From positions 1,209,767 to 1,273,766 of the forward strand of contig BQMF02000062.1 in assembly GCA_027922465.2 (NCBI GenBank): DNA of 64,000 nt, in the 5' to 3' direction. The notes under the pieces are model-generated. The model had not been told where the DNA came from, ran no database searches, and saw only the letters and a program-made list of their open reading frames with translations. Shown one piece after another: positions 22,745 to 35,016 of the stretch (positions are counted from its first letter, which is position 1; each line of letters starts with the position of its first letter). A program made the position numbers and the translations under genes. The DNA is from Turritopsis dohrnii (lineage: Eukaryota > Cnidaria > Hydrozoa > Anthoathecata > Oceaniidae).

Positions 22745-24240
22745 CCTATATAGCGAACATCTCGATTTTACAAGATGTAAAATTCAAACTCTGCCCTGGG
22801 TTTCTCCTAAAATATCATTTTTAAACCTTTCCATATAATGAACCCTCGATAAATAACAAACTCTCGCCACAGTTTATAGAATTCAATAAACTGTGCTGTC
22901 GCTATAACAAATGTTTCTCATCCTCCAGAAAAAAATCTCGATGTAACGAACTCTGGGTACAATAAAATACATTTTTTTCTCTCCATTTTAGGGCTTTTGC
23001 ATTAACAACAAAATTTTCCTCACTCTTAAGAGTTCACTGTTGAGCAGACATGTTTTTACCATGATGTTGGTATTGCAAGCAACATGTTTCAAGCACGATG
23101 TTGGTGAGGAAATGCATAAACATATATAAATTCAAGAATCAAACGCATTTTTGCTTGTAAAGCATCATTTTTGGACGTGATCCAACAGAACCGATTTGTT
23201 GTTGTTATAATCAGTTATAATACATGGAATCGCTTTTCCCAGGATTCGCTGTTCCCAGTTCGCTGATTCGAAAGTTCTCAGATTTTCATAAAAATTTGCA
23301 TAAAACACAAATGAAATGTGCTGATTTCAAATTTGACAGTTACTTTCTCTCAAGTTTGACCAAAATTGAACAATTGGGGTCAAATTTGGACGAAATTTCG
23401 AAAGTTCTCCAATTTGCACAAAAATTTGCACAAAGCACTATTGAAAGATGCTGATTGGCAATGTCATATTTTGAGGATGTTTTGTTATATATGTTGAGAG
23501 TATATATGTCATGTCATAACAGCGCTTAAGGCTTCTTATTTGGGCTCTCATTCTGAACGTCAAATTTCTTCCTTCAGTATCATTCAAATTTAAACTTCTT
23601 TAAATATTTATCTTGTCAGCGAAATTTTTATAGAGTGTGGCGGTTGGGCGGTGGAAGACGGACGGTGAGAGGGTGAATAGAGATGCTTTCATGACTCAAA
23701 ATAACTTTCTAGAAAGATTTTCTCATTTCCTTTCCATTTCACAATTCTTTGATTACATTTAATTCGATTCCAGAGGCGGTTCTCATATAACGCCATAGTT
23801 CCGAGAAAGGTTGAGAAAGGTCTATTGGGCAGTTTACGCGGAAGTTACGGAAATTTTCTTTGATTACGTTTAATCACACGGTTTACAAAAACATCACTCA
23901 AAAAGCTATTCTTCCGGGCTATTTTTAAAAATACGATCAATTTTCAAACGACAACAAGCAAAAACATATTTTACTAAAAAAACAAAACATGATTTTTTTC
24001 TTTATCTCACTGTCACTGACTGCGAAGTAATCAACACCAATATTTAAAAGCTCCATGATAATGTAAACGCTCATGACACCATATAAACAAAAAGCATTTT
24101 GAAAGGAAATAATCGAGAATTGGAGTTTAATATTTTTAACGATAATCGACAGAGGTTGCCGCTTCGGTGATATAACCTCCACCCACCGTTCATTGTGGTT
24201 TCATAGTTCACGGACTTTCTTTCTAATCAATTGACTTTAC
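22745..24240. other. Gene-free stretch upstream of aquaporin A
   Basis: TAGCGAACATCTCGATT and related words at 22752-22965 look like a degraded repeat. A locally duplicated segment of about 60 bp is seen at 23266-23325 and 23396-23455 (shared CGAAAGTTCTC, AAAAATTTGCA, TGCTGATT). No gene is supported. Confidence 0.45.
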
Positions 24241-24243
24241 AAA

Positions 24244-26105
24244 ATGGCTGGGGAAGAAGATAGAAAGATATCGACCTATGAGACTTACGTTTCGACTCCA
24301 AACGAAAGAACTGTATTATTAGTTCGACCAAGAAATGAGACATGGACCGAAAGAATAGGTTTTAATGAAAGATATAGTTTAAACTTTTGGAGATGCGTCT
24401 TAATGGAATACGTGCTGACCTTGATCTTTGTCATGTTCGCTTGTGGAAGTACACTGAAACAAGCGACTGATCTACATCATGGCGTCTGTGTTGGACTTTT
24501 GGTGGCGGTATTAATTGCGATTAGTAACGAAATGGGCGGTTATTTCAACCCGGCTATAACGTTTGGATTACTGGTGACGAGAAGGATGAAATACTTTCGA
24601 TTTTTCTTGTATGTGATAGCACAAATTGCTGGAGGTAAACGTCTGCGTTTCACTTTCGTGACATATTCATTATTAATTCATCTGTTCTCAATGTTATATG
24701 TTATAAATACTGGAGAACAACAATCTTAGAAAACTCCTGCTCCATTTAGTGCAGTCTTTCTGTGAGAACACTTAATGGAAGGTTGTATTGGAGTATGCAA
24801 AATTTATGCTTTTATATTAACATATTAATTTGACCAAGCCCTCTTTGTTTAATCGCTCATTAAATTATTCGAAAATAACACAAAAACACAGGTAACTTGA
24901 TACTGACGATCAAATAATGATTTGTTTACTTTAAGACATTTGAATTCAACTAAACACATTCTTTGCAGGTTTATCTGGTGCAGGACTACTCTACCTGTAC
25001 ACGCCGAAAACTTTACGTGGTAATCTGGGTGTGGTGTCGCTTGACAGTGATGTGTCAGACGGCGTCGGATTTGTTTTGGAAATGACGTCGGCGTTCGTCC
25101 TTGTTATGGCTGTTTTAAGCAGTACTGACCCTGAAAAGAAATATATAGGATTCCAGCCTGCGTTAGTTATTGGTCTCACTGTTACAGTCTGCATTTTATT
25201 TGGGGTGAGTTACACCTCATTTTGATTTTTCTCATTTGTTCATACAAAATCTTTATGAAGAAACAGTTCGTGACAAAATGCAAAATTTCAATTGTGCAGC
25301 TGATAAGGTATCGGCCCTAACCATGGTGGGGCCTCTTTCGATAATACAGATTTATTCCCCTCCCCAACACAAAATGACACAGTATTTTGCATTGGAAGAA
25401 AATCAAACTTATTATAATATCAGGGATATGTTAAGCGTTAACATATCCCTGCTTTGATCTGAAAATTTTTATCGTTTTTTCTTACAATTTTGCTTTATAG
25501 ATTCCATTTACTGGAGCTGCTGTAAATCCAATCCGCGCATTTGCGCCAGGAGTAATTATGAACCAATTAGACGATCACTGGGTAAATAAAACTTCCTTTT
25601 AGCGATTCTGATTGGTTCTGCATGAACAAATAAGATACTTCACAATGGCTTTAGGGCAAATTAGAGCAATACTATACGTACCTCTGGCGGTAAGTCAACT
25701 ACTAGTTGCAAGTCGGCGGGCAGTATAGCCAGCCACAATGGATGGAAGCCCAAGGACTAAAAACTCCCAGTTACTTTCTTACTCACTTACTTACAGTTTC
25801 TACTATACAAAGTCAAGTTCGCTTCGCATTTCCGTTCAACAAATATATTTAAACGGATGGGAAATAACAACATCAAATGATTGAAATAAAAAAACACTAC
25901 AAGCAAAACTTATAGTTTTGAAAGTGTGACCATGTCTTCTTATGTGTTTTAGATATATTGGGTTGGACCACTTGTAGGTGCATTGGTGGCATCTTTGACG
26001 TATGAATACGTGTTCAAACTTGGAAAGGAGAAACCGAGACACGATATGCCAACCGTGCAGTTACATATAAATGCCAATTCAGCAACAGCCACAACCGATT
26101 TCTAA
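24244..26105 (+). CDS. Aquaporin A (MIP family, 286 aa), four exons
   Basis: The exons are 24244-24634, 24969-25204, 25501-25581 and 25953-26105 (intron phases 1, 0, 0, all GT-AG). The protein has the six-helix hourglass fold of water/solute channels in the membrane. The first pore box is GGYFNPAITFG (NPA at 102-104). The second, encoded by the small exon 3, is TGAAVNPIRAF (NPI at 218-220), with the conserved arginine of the selectivity filter at 221. NPI in place of NPA in the second half-helix is unusual. The start is the first ATG; it gives a 45-residue hydrophilic N-terminus before helix 1, longer than that of its paralogue at 32123. The length is normal for the family. The substrate (water or glycerol) cannot be read with confidence. 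Intron 3 contains a copy of dispersed repeat R3. Confidence 0.92.
25421..25451. repeat. 14-bp perfect hairpin in aquaporin A intron 2
   Basis: CAGGGATATGTTAA and its exact reverse complement are separated by GCG. It lies 50 bp before exon 3 and could affect splicing. It is probably the remnant of a small element. Confidence 0.8.
25640..25790 (+). repeat. Dispersed repeat R3, copy in aquaporin A intron 3
   Basis: It shares the stretch TTAGAGCAATACTATACGTA, GGCGGTAAGTCAACTACTAG, GGACTAAAAACTCCCAGTTA with the copy at 27960-28090 in the same order and spacing. A third, more diverged copy lies inverted at 40605-40690. It looks like a SINE-sized repeat of about 140 bp, but I could not identify a promoter or tail. 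Confidence 0.75.
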
Positions 26106-27959
26106 ACAATAAGAATCTATAAAAACGCCATGAAGAAAAATTATTCCAAATGGAAGTCCCCCCTTACTCAGCTCTCTGTCTTTCATACAATACAGGTAAC
26201 CACAATGCAATGCGAAAACATCACCATAGTGTCTCAATGAAATAATAGCTGGGTATAATGAACGAACTTTGACTAATTTTTACTGGCATAAATTTTTGGT
26301 TCTTAATTGTACCACGATCCCTTATTGCTTTCTTTTTACGAAATAAATTCAAATTCAAATTTATAAAATTTTTGTAAAATTTATCAGGAGGCGATGAACT
26401 TCAAAAAACAATGCATTTTTGGTTTTGGGTTAAGAAGGAAAGCAAATAGGTTGAAGAAGAGGTAGCTGAGTGAAGGATCACATCATATTCAACTCACTTA
26501 AAATCTCACTTCTTGAGTTTTTTTAGTTTTTTTTGTTTGCTTAAAAACCTTGTTATGACTTGGGAAGGCCAGCAGCTTTACACAACATAACTTCTATCTT
26601 ATCTTATTCTTTTTAACAGACCTCTGAAAACATTTGCACACACAAACAAAAGTGTTGCTAAGGTCGAATCACGTCAATCAAAAGTACTCATTGGCATATT
26701 CTTTAAAATCTCAGAACATCTCATAAACATATAAAACATACATCATTATATAGTTGATAAGAAGTATTCTATCTAGAAACCTATTATATCTTTAATATTG
26801 AACGGGAGTATGATTCATGAACAACCTCGCTTCCTGGGCTATTTTGCTTATTCTATCGAAATTTCTTTGATATTTTCTGATGTATCTCATAAGCCTAAAA
26901 AAAGGTCTGTAAACAAGGTTGGGAATAATAAGCTCATCTTAATTTAGTTTGTTTTCTTTCGGAATTGTATTTATATCACGTGTTTTAATACAAATCTCAA
27001 AATGAATAAAATACGTATTCTCTTATCTATCTTTCAGCTAAGTACTACTGTGTCACCTGAAAAAACCCAGGGTTTTCACAATATATTTGAAAAACTTCCA
27101 CGATACTATGATGAACCGATGTTAGCACAGTGTTGCGAGTAACTCTCGTGTTAAGACGTACACTGTGTGTTGCGAGTAATTCTTAAAGGATTCTCATTCA
27201 CACATTTTCTCCTTTAACACCATTTATGAAAGTGTTGTTCTGCAGACATTTAGCATACGCCTCCTATAACTTTCATCGAATTGTCACATCAAAACGAGAC
27301 AGAGTAGCTGAATGTTTGATAAAATGCAACCATGAACTGCTCTGTAGGGAGTTTCTGAAGGTTAATTGAGGCTTTTTAAAGAATCATTTTCCATTAATGT
27401 CTCTAACAGGTATATGTCAATCGATGAAAAATAAAAAATTTCAGTACAGACAAAATCTGTTTAAGAGATCACAATCACTGAAACCCAGATTCTGTAGTCC
27501 TCATAAAAAAGGATTAGATTCTTCTCAATATCGATTGATAAAAAGTAAATCGCATTAATCTTTCTATGTATAGTAGATCATACAAAAGCGCAGCAAATGC
27601 AACACACTAAACGTCTCGCTTTGATCACGCGTTGCGTTGAAAAACTGGAAATCGTTTGGATATTGCAATATACAGAAGGAGATGAACCCCTAGAGTTTAT
27701 CATACAAAAGTTGAGCATCAAAAACAAATCCATATATTTCTGATAATATAATGATACACGTCTTTGAGGCTTACACAAGACATCTTGCAATTTTTGGGGA
27801 AGATTTACAAGAATGAAGTATTATGATCTCATCTGCCAGTCGGATTTGAAGGGATGACAAAAGGAAAAAAGGTATTTGGAAAAAAAGGTGCTGTTAATAG
27901 GAACAAAAATATTTTTTGTAGCATGAATGCATGCTTGGTGAAAGGCTGTACACTGACCT

Positions 27960-28090
27960 TCATTCAAGTTAGAGCAATGCTATACGTATCTCTGGCGGTA
28001 AGTCAACTACTAGTTGCAAGTCGACAGGAAGAATAGCCAACCATTACAGATGGAAACCCAAGGACTAAAAACTCCCAGTTACTTACTTAC
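27960..28090 (+). repeat. Dispersed repeat R3 (copy)
   Basis: TTAGAGCAATGCTATACGTA, GGCGGTAAGTCAACTACTAG and GGACTAAAAACTCCCAGTTA occur in the same order as at 25640-25790, with a few substitutions. Confidence 0.75.
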
Positions 28091-28863
28091 TAAGGCACTG
28101 TAGGTGATGAATCGTTTTCTGTCGTTTCGAACGGTGTCATGAATACAAAAGGGGTTCGCAAACAAAACTATTATTCTCAAAGTTATTTCTCGAATAATGA
28201 TTAAAAAATAATTACAGGTAATTACAGCATCGCGTTGAGGTAGTCATGTTTAGTCAAGAGAAGAGAATGGATAACATCAATTTTTATTGTAATGGTTGAA
28301 AAATGACTCCATACGTGTCACATATTTCATTAGTATTAAGGGAGTGTTTACATGGGTGTGAGTTGGCACACTAACCAAGACAATTTTATTTCGCCTTTAC
28401 TCGAAAGCAAGCTGTCTTGCCGGGCTGATGTATTTCTAGAACACGTGACCCTGTTTATTTAAAAAATCAAATAATATGCGCGAATGCTCGTTAGATATGG
28501 AAATATAATTTCTTGATATAAGCGAAATCTGGGATAAGAAAGTCGCCTTGGTTAACTGGACCTCCACATAAAAACGCTCTATATAAATAAATGTCATGTT
28601 TACACTTTTAAACCCCTTTTGCACCACCTATTTCATTCAAAGGTCCCCAATAAATGAAAAGTAGTTTTGCTTGGTAAAACCCTCGACATCATCACCTATC
28701 ATCTGTAGTTAGTAACAAATCAAGCAACAATGTAAACATATAAACTTAATTCGACCTGAGAGTATTTCCAAACTGCATTTGTTAAAGTTTCAATAGCTAA
28801 GTCAATTGGCAGTTTTCTTTATACAATGAAAAATTTAATTTAAAAATATGAACAAGGTCGAGA

Positions 28864-29075
28864 AAAAAGTGAGTCAGCAGTTTTCTTGTATAAAAATCTC
28901 CACGAGGGAGCCAATCATTTTTTTACTTTGTTTGAGCGCTTTGTTAATAATAAACAGCTGCTTGTTCCCAGACTATTTCTCAATTGTTCTATTTCTACCG
29001 ACATCAGCATAGTGCAACCCTCCTCTTTAATTACATGTAGCAGTTCGTTATCTTTAATTAATATGGGCATATTTA
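28864..29075 (+). repeat. Dispersed repeat R2 (copy 2)
   Basis: GTGAGTCAGCAGTTTTCTTG, then CTCCACGAGGGAGCCAATCA, then ACCGACATCAGCATAGTGCA. The order and spacing match 54126-54305. Confidence 0.6.
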
Positions 29076-29908
29076 TTAACACATTTTATAATGAAACAAT
29101 GAAATGTGAAAATTATCACACCTTTTCAAGCTGTATATAAATTTCGATATGATTAAAAAATTCAAATCTATGGATACATTTCATTTATACATTTCATAAA
29201 CATATTTGCTGTAAAGATAGCTGTGAAGACGGGGGGAAGATGCGAGAAGATAATCTCTCTCATTCGATGTAGGTTGTCCTTTTTAATCGTACGCTCTTCT
29301 TTGTTATGTATCAGAGGAAGTCGTTCAGATGAAAAATCTTTCTCTTTCGGTGTACCATGACGTGCTTGAGTTTTTGAAATCGTCTGACTTTTATTCGAAT
29401 TGTTTGTTTGTAGTAGTCATTTATTTTATATTTTTTATTTATCTGTATTTCAGCTTTAAGCTTGTTTTTAGATTAATTGTACACATATACTACACACTTT
29501 TTTTTTATAAGAACCAGTAAAATCTAACTTGAGGCTGGCTGTTCTCATTTTTTTAGCCTTTTTCAGCCTGAATGGTTCTTATTTTGTTCTTCGCTTTAAG
29601 AACACAGTTTCAAATTTCAGCCTCATTTTGTTTTTGTTTATGGAACTTCCAATAAAATAGAAATAAATATTTTTTTAAAAACAATTGGTAAAAAGTATGG
29701 TTGCTGTTCGGTAATGACCCATTCGCACATTTATTGGAGGGAAACTCTACGAAGGAATAAACTTTTAATCTATGGATACAACAAGAAAAACAATCGAAAG
29801 TAGGTATGGTATTTCTACACGGACTGAAATCTCAAACCAATTTGAATTCAGTATGGCTTTCATGTAGAGCGGTACCCAGAACCGTTGTGAGTCTTCCCAG
29901 GCAGCCAA

Positions 29909-29995
29909 TTTGTTAAAAATTCTCTTTGAAGGAGAGTATTTTTATAGAAATATACACATAATTTCAATAAAAATTCCCTTCGTCGCGTTGACTTT
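29909..29995 (+). repeat. Dispersed repeat R1 (copy)
   Basis: It reads AATTCTCTTTGAAGGAGAGT, TATAGAAATATACACATAAT, TCAATAAAAATTCCCTTCGT, the same order as at 5832-5912. Confidence 0.65.
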
Positions 29996-31013
29996 TTGAC
30001 GATTTTTCACACTGGGCCTCTGTTCCTTATGTCTGTATGCGAATTCTATTAGAGGTAACACCATTCGGGAAATGGAGATTTTCATGTAGTGTCCTTCAAG
30101 ACCAGCTCCAATGTGGAAAATTGTGAAATCTTTGTAGTCTGATTGACTTCTGGTGAAATTAAAATAAAACTTTTTTTTTCTGAACAAAAGAATTAAATTC
30201 TCATTTTCGCCCGGGCGCAATTTTATTGAAGCCGCCTTAAGATTTCTTCGTATTTCTTTTTTGGTTGGTGTTCATTTCAGTTTACGTAGCAAAATACGCG
30301 CCTTTTGTGAAAAAAATAAAAAATAAACTGAGACCCAAAATGCATTCGAAATAAGTCTTAATACACGACAAATGAGAAAGGTGGGAACGAGGTTGGAGAA
30401 AAGTAATATCTAAAAAGGTTTAAAATGATGAGCTTTAGATACAAAAAGATGTAGCTTAAAATCCAAGTATCAAAATATTTAATTAGCAAAAGTAGCTAAA
30501 ATTCCCATCTTAATGTACACGTGTTTGTATAATATCCGTTCCTTCATGAATTTAGTGTCAAAACAATGAAAATCTGAAGACTGCGTTCTTTCAATAGATT
30601 TTATATAGCATAATGAGCTGAGTCTCGCAGAGCTTGGAGCGAAGGCTAGACAAACAGTTTCCATGAACTTCTGCGTGGAAATCGAAAAACGTATCTATAA
30701 AATGCTTACGCTGGCTCTTGTAAGAAGGCTATTGGTAACGCACTATGACAAGAATAATGCAAGAAAGAGACGATTTCAACTTTTGAATTGCGAAATACAT
30801 GTAATCAATACATTTAATGGAATTTTATCTGATGATATGTTCATTCAGCATTATTACACTTAAAGGCATTATTTTTAAAACCTATTATTCTAAGCATTTA
30901 AATGGTGGTTTTGCATGAAATTACTTAATAGAAGATTATCAACTGTCTTTTAAATTATGATGATAGTTGAAGCAATAAAAAGGATAGTGGTCGTTTTTAT
31001 TAATCACAGTTAA

Positions 31014-32058
31014 GGTTACTGTAAAGGAAAAAATTGGTAAAAATCACATTTTCTGATTTTTTGATATTATTATAGAGCGGAGCTTAATTTTCCATATGCA
31101 ATAAATCTTTTTTGTCAAAAGTGTTTTTATTTCCCAAAATACGAGGAAAAACCGTTTTTGAGAGAAAATTCTGCAGGAGGATTTTAAATAAAACATGTAA
31201 ACATTGATCCTCACCTTCAGTATGCATTATTAGAATGAATGAACTTTGTAGTTAGAAGCTTATCATCGTGTTTCTTATTGAACAAACAAATCAAATATTA
31301 TTATTAAAAATTTTACGCCATGAACAGACAACGCTATCGAAAAAACGCATTTACTGCCAGTAGAAAAAGAAAACGAAAAATGTTTTTTCTTTTCCATTGA
31401 GTTAATCTAATTAGTCATTGCCATTAGATTGTTGAGAAAGAAAATTTATAACAATAGAGCACCATTCCGCATGTTTGTTTATCATGCTGAAAGTTTCCAG
31501 CTGAGTAATTTTTTAAAACCGCGTTTTCTCAAAATTAAATTTATGTAAAAATTCTACCAATAAGGAGTTCCTGTGACACGAATATTTATCGAATTGCTAA
31601 AATAATTATACCCATGTGATCACAACAGGCTGTAGAACAAAACCGTGTCACAGTTTTTGAAATAATTATGCCAATCAAAAATAAATCGTTGCTTTAGCTT
31701 TGGAGTTAGCATAATTATGTTACTTAAAACTTCTTTCATCATAACTTTTGAAAGACTTAATTATTTAAAAAACGCTGACACGGTTTTTGAGTTCGATCTT
31801 TTGAGAACATGATGCAATAATCTTTAGAAAGAAATTTCAAAAATCTGTGTCACAGGAACTTGTCAAACACAACTACAAACTTTTTTGTTTTCAGCTCAAA
31901 TTTCCAAAAAATGATTAATTTACCTTTTTGCAAATTAGACCATCTTTTAGAGGAAAAACAGAGCTTTTCAGAAATATATACTTTTATATAATAATTGTTT
32001 AAAACTTGGGAGTTATTGTGTAAAAACCAAAGGTGTGCATTTTTCCTTTACAGTAACC
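31014..32058. mobile_element. 1,045-bp DNA-transposon-like element with TTAA target duplication
   Basis: GGTTACTGTAAAGGAAAAA at the left end faces TTTTTCCTTTACAGTAACC at the right end, and TTAA flanks both ends (31010-31013 and 32059-32062). TTAA duplications are typical of piggyBac and Kolobok elements. No transposase frame is visible, so this is a non-autonomous copy. A shorter inverted pair (AGTTCCTGTGACAC at 31566 and GTGTCACAGGAACT at 31847) sits inside and may mark a nested element. The right end is only 60 bp before the ATG of aquaporin B. Confidence 0.8.
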
Positions 32059-32122
32059 TTAAACTCATTTTCTCACTTTAGAAAGTAAATAGAAGGTCAA
32101 GTCGTATGCAGAAACCATAAAG

Positions 32123-33737
32123 ATGTTAGATATTCACGAACTGAAAGAATTGAATTTCTGGAAGTCGGTGATAGCCGAAGTGCTTGCTTCTACGGTGTAT
32201 ATAATTATTGTGTGTGGATGCGGCTTACCTAAACAACAGCAGCCCAGTCACCTTCATATATCTTTGACAGTTGCATTTACCGTCGCTGTGTTGGCATCGG
32301 CGTTTTGGGACATAAGTGGTGGTCACTTTAACCCTGTGGTTACACTAGCATTGCTACTTTTAAAAAAAGTTTCCGTAATTCGCTTCATCGTGTATGTGAT
32401 TGCTCAATGCGCTGGAAGTACGTTTTTTTTATTATGTCCAAATAAATGATTTTTTAAATAATACAAATGAAACTTTACATGGTTCAGGCACAGCGTTTAC
32501 TTTAACACTTACTTTAACGTTAACTTTAACGTTAACTTTAACACTTACTTTAACGGTCGTCACTAGAAACTTCTTCAATTTCTTCAACCTTTAAGAGATC
32601 GAATGTTGCTTTCTTCATATTGTGCAAGATCCTTGCCTCACAAGTCCTGTATATTTCTATATATTTCTATAATTTTCTATAAAAGGTATTGGTGGAGCTG
32701 CTTTGTTGTATCTCTTTACGCCAAAATCATTTCGTGGTAACCTAGGCGCGCTTCAACTTCAGGATGATATAAATCCAGGCGTCGGATTTCTCATAGAAGT
32801 GGTGCTAACATTTCAATTCATATGGACAGTGATAGCAAGTACAGACCCAGTTAAAAACTTTACCGGATTTCAAGCTCCATTTGCTATTGGTTTATCAGTT
32901 GGCATCGGATTATTAATGGGAGTAAGTGCTGTGAATTATTTAATGGTGATATAGGTGTATATAAAACGTCTCTTTGAATCTCCTTTAACATCTTCTCGGC
33001 ATTGGTGCACGCATACACAACTAAACGCGATGCTTGTAAATACAATAACTACCAGGTTAACAGCCTAAGTCTTGAGAACTTAGAAAGTTACATCATTGTA
33101 AGTGCTTTTTTTTCGTACTGTTTCTAGATTCCATACACTGGAGCAGCCTTGAATCCTATCAGAGCGTTTGGCCCTGCAATTATAATGAACGAGTTTGAAG
33201 ATCATTGGGTAATGTGTTTATATAACCATTATAATAGATTTTTTCTTAATTAACCTTGAACATCTTAAACACTGGATCCAATTGTGTTTTTTATTCCAAC
33301 ACAAACAAGCTTATAGCTATAAAACCCTATAAGGCTTGTATATTTTAAATGATGAAGTTTATTCGACGCCGAAATCTCGTTTATCGAGTCGTTGAGTGGT
33401 TTTTGATGATGACTAGTGACGTCATTGTTAGCTAAAGGAAGCTATGCACGTTTCGCTTTTTTGATTGTTTATAAGAAATCAATTTGAAAGATTCTTTAAC
33501 ATAATATTATAACATAAATATACACGCTTACAAAACACACATCGTGCTAATACTATGTCTTCTCTGATCTAGATATATTGGGCTGGTCCTGTTATGGGTT
33601 CGCTTTTGGCAACACTAACCTACCAGTACATACTAAAGTTATCTCCTGTCGAAGAAAAGAGATCCTCTCTCGAGTTGGAAGAAGTTATTCAAAACCTCAG
33701 TACCATTGAAAGCAAGCAAAAAAACACAAAAAATTAA
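32123..33737 (+). CDS. Aquaporin B (MIP family, 258 aa), four exons
   Basis: The exons are 32123-32417, 32686-32921, 33128-33208 and 33573-33737. Exons 2 and 3 have exactly the same lengths as in aquaporin A (236 and 81 bp) and the intron phases are the same (1, 0, 0), so the two genes are paralogues from a local duplication. The first pore box is GGHFNPVVTLA (NPV at 70-72) and the second is TGAALNPIRAFGP (NPI at 186-188, filter arginine at 189). Thus neither box has the canonical third alanine. The N-terminus is short and the C-terminus is charged (VEEKRSSLELEE). The first ATG after the upstream element is used as the start. It is probably a membrane water or small-solute channel; specificity is unknown. 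Confidence 0.92.
32497..32556 (+). repeat. Minisatellite, (ACTTTAACRYTT)n, in aquaporin B intron 1
   Basis: About five head-to-tail 12-bp units alternate ACTTTAACGTTA and ACTTTAACACTT. Confidence 0.85.
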
Positions 33738-33815
33738 CTTGATTGATTTTGTAACAAGGTAACAAGGACTAACCTTTGAACTCAGGTTCTTTTTCGATAT
33801 ACCGACGACCACACC

Positions 33816-33960
33816 CAGCGGCGGATCTAGAGGGTAGTCGCAACATAATTTGTGAATTCGATTCATATTACCAATGGGATTATGTAAACGTTTTCTTTTT
33901 ATGGTTAAATTGCTAACACTCTCCTACATAAATTGAGACTACCCTGTAGATCCGCCACTG
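33816..33960. mobile_element. MITE of 145 bp with 'CAGYGGCGGATCTA' ends
   Basis: The left end CAGCGGCGGATCTAGAGGG and the reverse complement of the right end, CAGTGGCGGATCTACAGGG, agree over about 24 bp with two mismatches. ACACC flanks both ends (33811-33815 and 33961-33965), a likely target duplication. CAG-type ends with a GGCGGATC core are common in hAT-like MITEs, but the duplication seen is shorter than the usual 8 bp. It lies just downstream of aquaporin B. Confidence 0.8.
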
Positions 33961-33969
33961 ACACCCTGG

Positions 33970-35010
33970 GTTCGAAGGAAACTTTGAACAAATAAACCAT
34001 AAAATGCTCAAATGGAAGATATGTTGTAAATACGAGAAAACTATATGCTTTCAACTGAGAATTGTATGATGTGTAGCGATTGTCATTCTAGTTGGGTGAC
34101 AAAAACAATTTTTGAGTTCTTTCTTTTTTACAGATCAGCATTTTATACATGGTGTAAATTTTTTCGTATTTCTATGATTTGATTGAATTTACTTTTATCA
34201 CTTTTTTACTTTTTTTAGAAATGTTTTAGAAATGATTTGCAGGCTTTATTTTTTTACATGTCGGGGCTCTCCCAATGATTATTTGATACTCAACCAATAC
34301 TGCAACATGGGAATATGCTTGATGCAGAAGTATTTAGTTTCATTCGATTTTCTTTGATTGTTTTGGAGGATTGTATAAAAAGTCAGTACTTGTCGGTTAT
34401 GTCGAGGGGATGACCGACACGTACCAAAAAACCTTGAACATTGCTTCATTATGCTGAAAAAAGCGGCAACCCAACTTACAAGATCGTGTTATAAAGTAAA
34501 AAAGATCTTTTACACTTGTGTTGAACTACCACATGATTCGTCATGAACAGGCTTCTTTTTAATGGTTGCAGCAGCATGCCTGGTATCTAGAATAAGTAGA
34601 AAACAAGATGAATCAGGTAATCGGTCTGGAAGCTGCTTAAATTCTAGGTTTGTGTGCCTGGTCCACAACAGGTAAACACATTGAAAAAAATAGTACTGAT
34701 ACGAGATTTGGACATTTGTGTTTGAGATATCCTACCAGACAATTCAGATATGCGGACGTTACGTTGATCTACAGCTATTGAAGGGATGTACCTCTTAACT
34801 GAGAGCAAGTGATTATAGAAGAAAGACCATGTCAATGGGCAGGCAACTTCGCTTAATCTTTTCTTGTCCATGTTTAGAAAGTTTCTACCGGGGAATGGAA
34901 ATATAGTTTTTGATTTCGCGAAATTCTTGCTGTCATGGGTATACTACGATGGTCATTAATGAACCAAGTGGATTCTATTTTGTGATATCATTGAACCAAC
35001 TATTCATAGT
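33970..35010. other. Gene-free stretch
   Basis: No gene is supported. An open frame at 34644-34871 on the - strand has no recognisable features. Confidence 0.45.
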
Positions 35011-35016
35011 GAATAT

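Larger units (their letters stand above)
26110..31009. other. 4.9-kb intergenic region between the aquaporins
   Basis: No gene is supported; the open frames here are short and AT-driven. It contains an R3 copy (27960-28090), an R2 copy (28864-29075) and an R1 copy (29909-29995). Confidence 0.5.

Noticed and set aside
29329..29520. 63-residue hydrophobic frame
   Set aside because: It is AT-driven (poly-Phe/Tyr/Ile), has no flanking gene structure and is likely chance.
34644..34871. 75-residue - strand frame downstream of aquaporin B
   Set aside because: No recognisable motif or exon border; codon use unremarkable.
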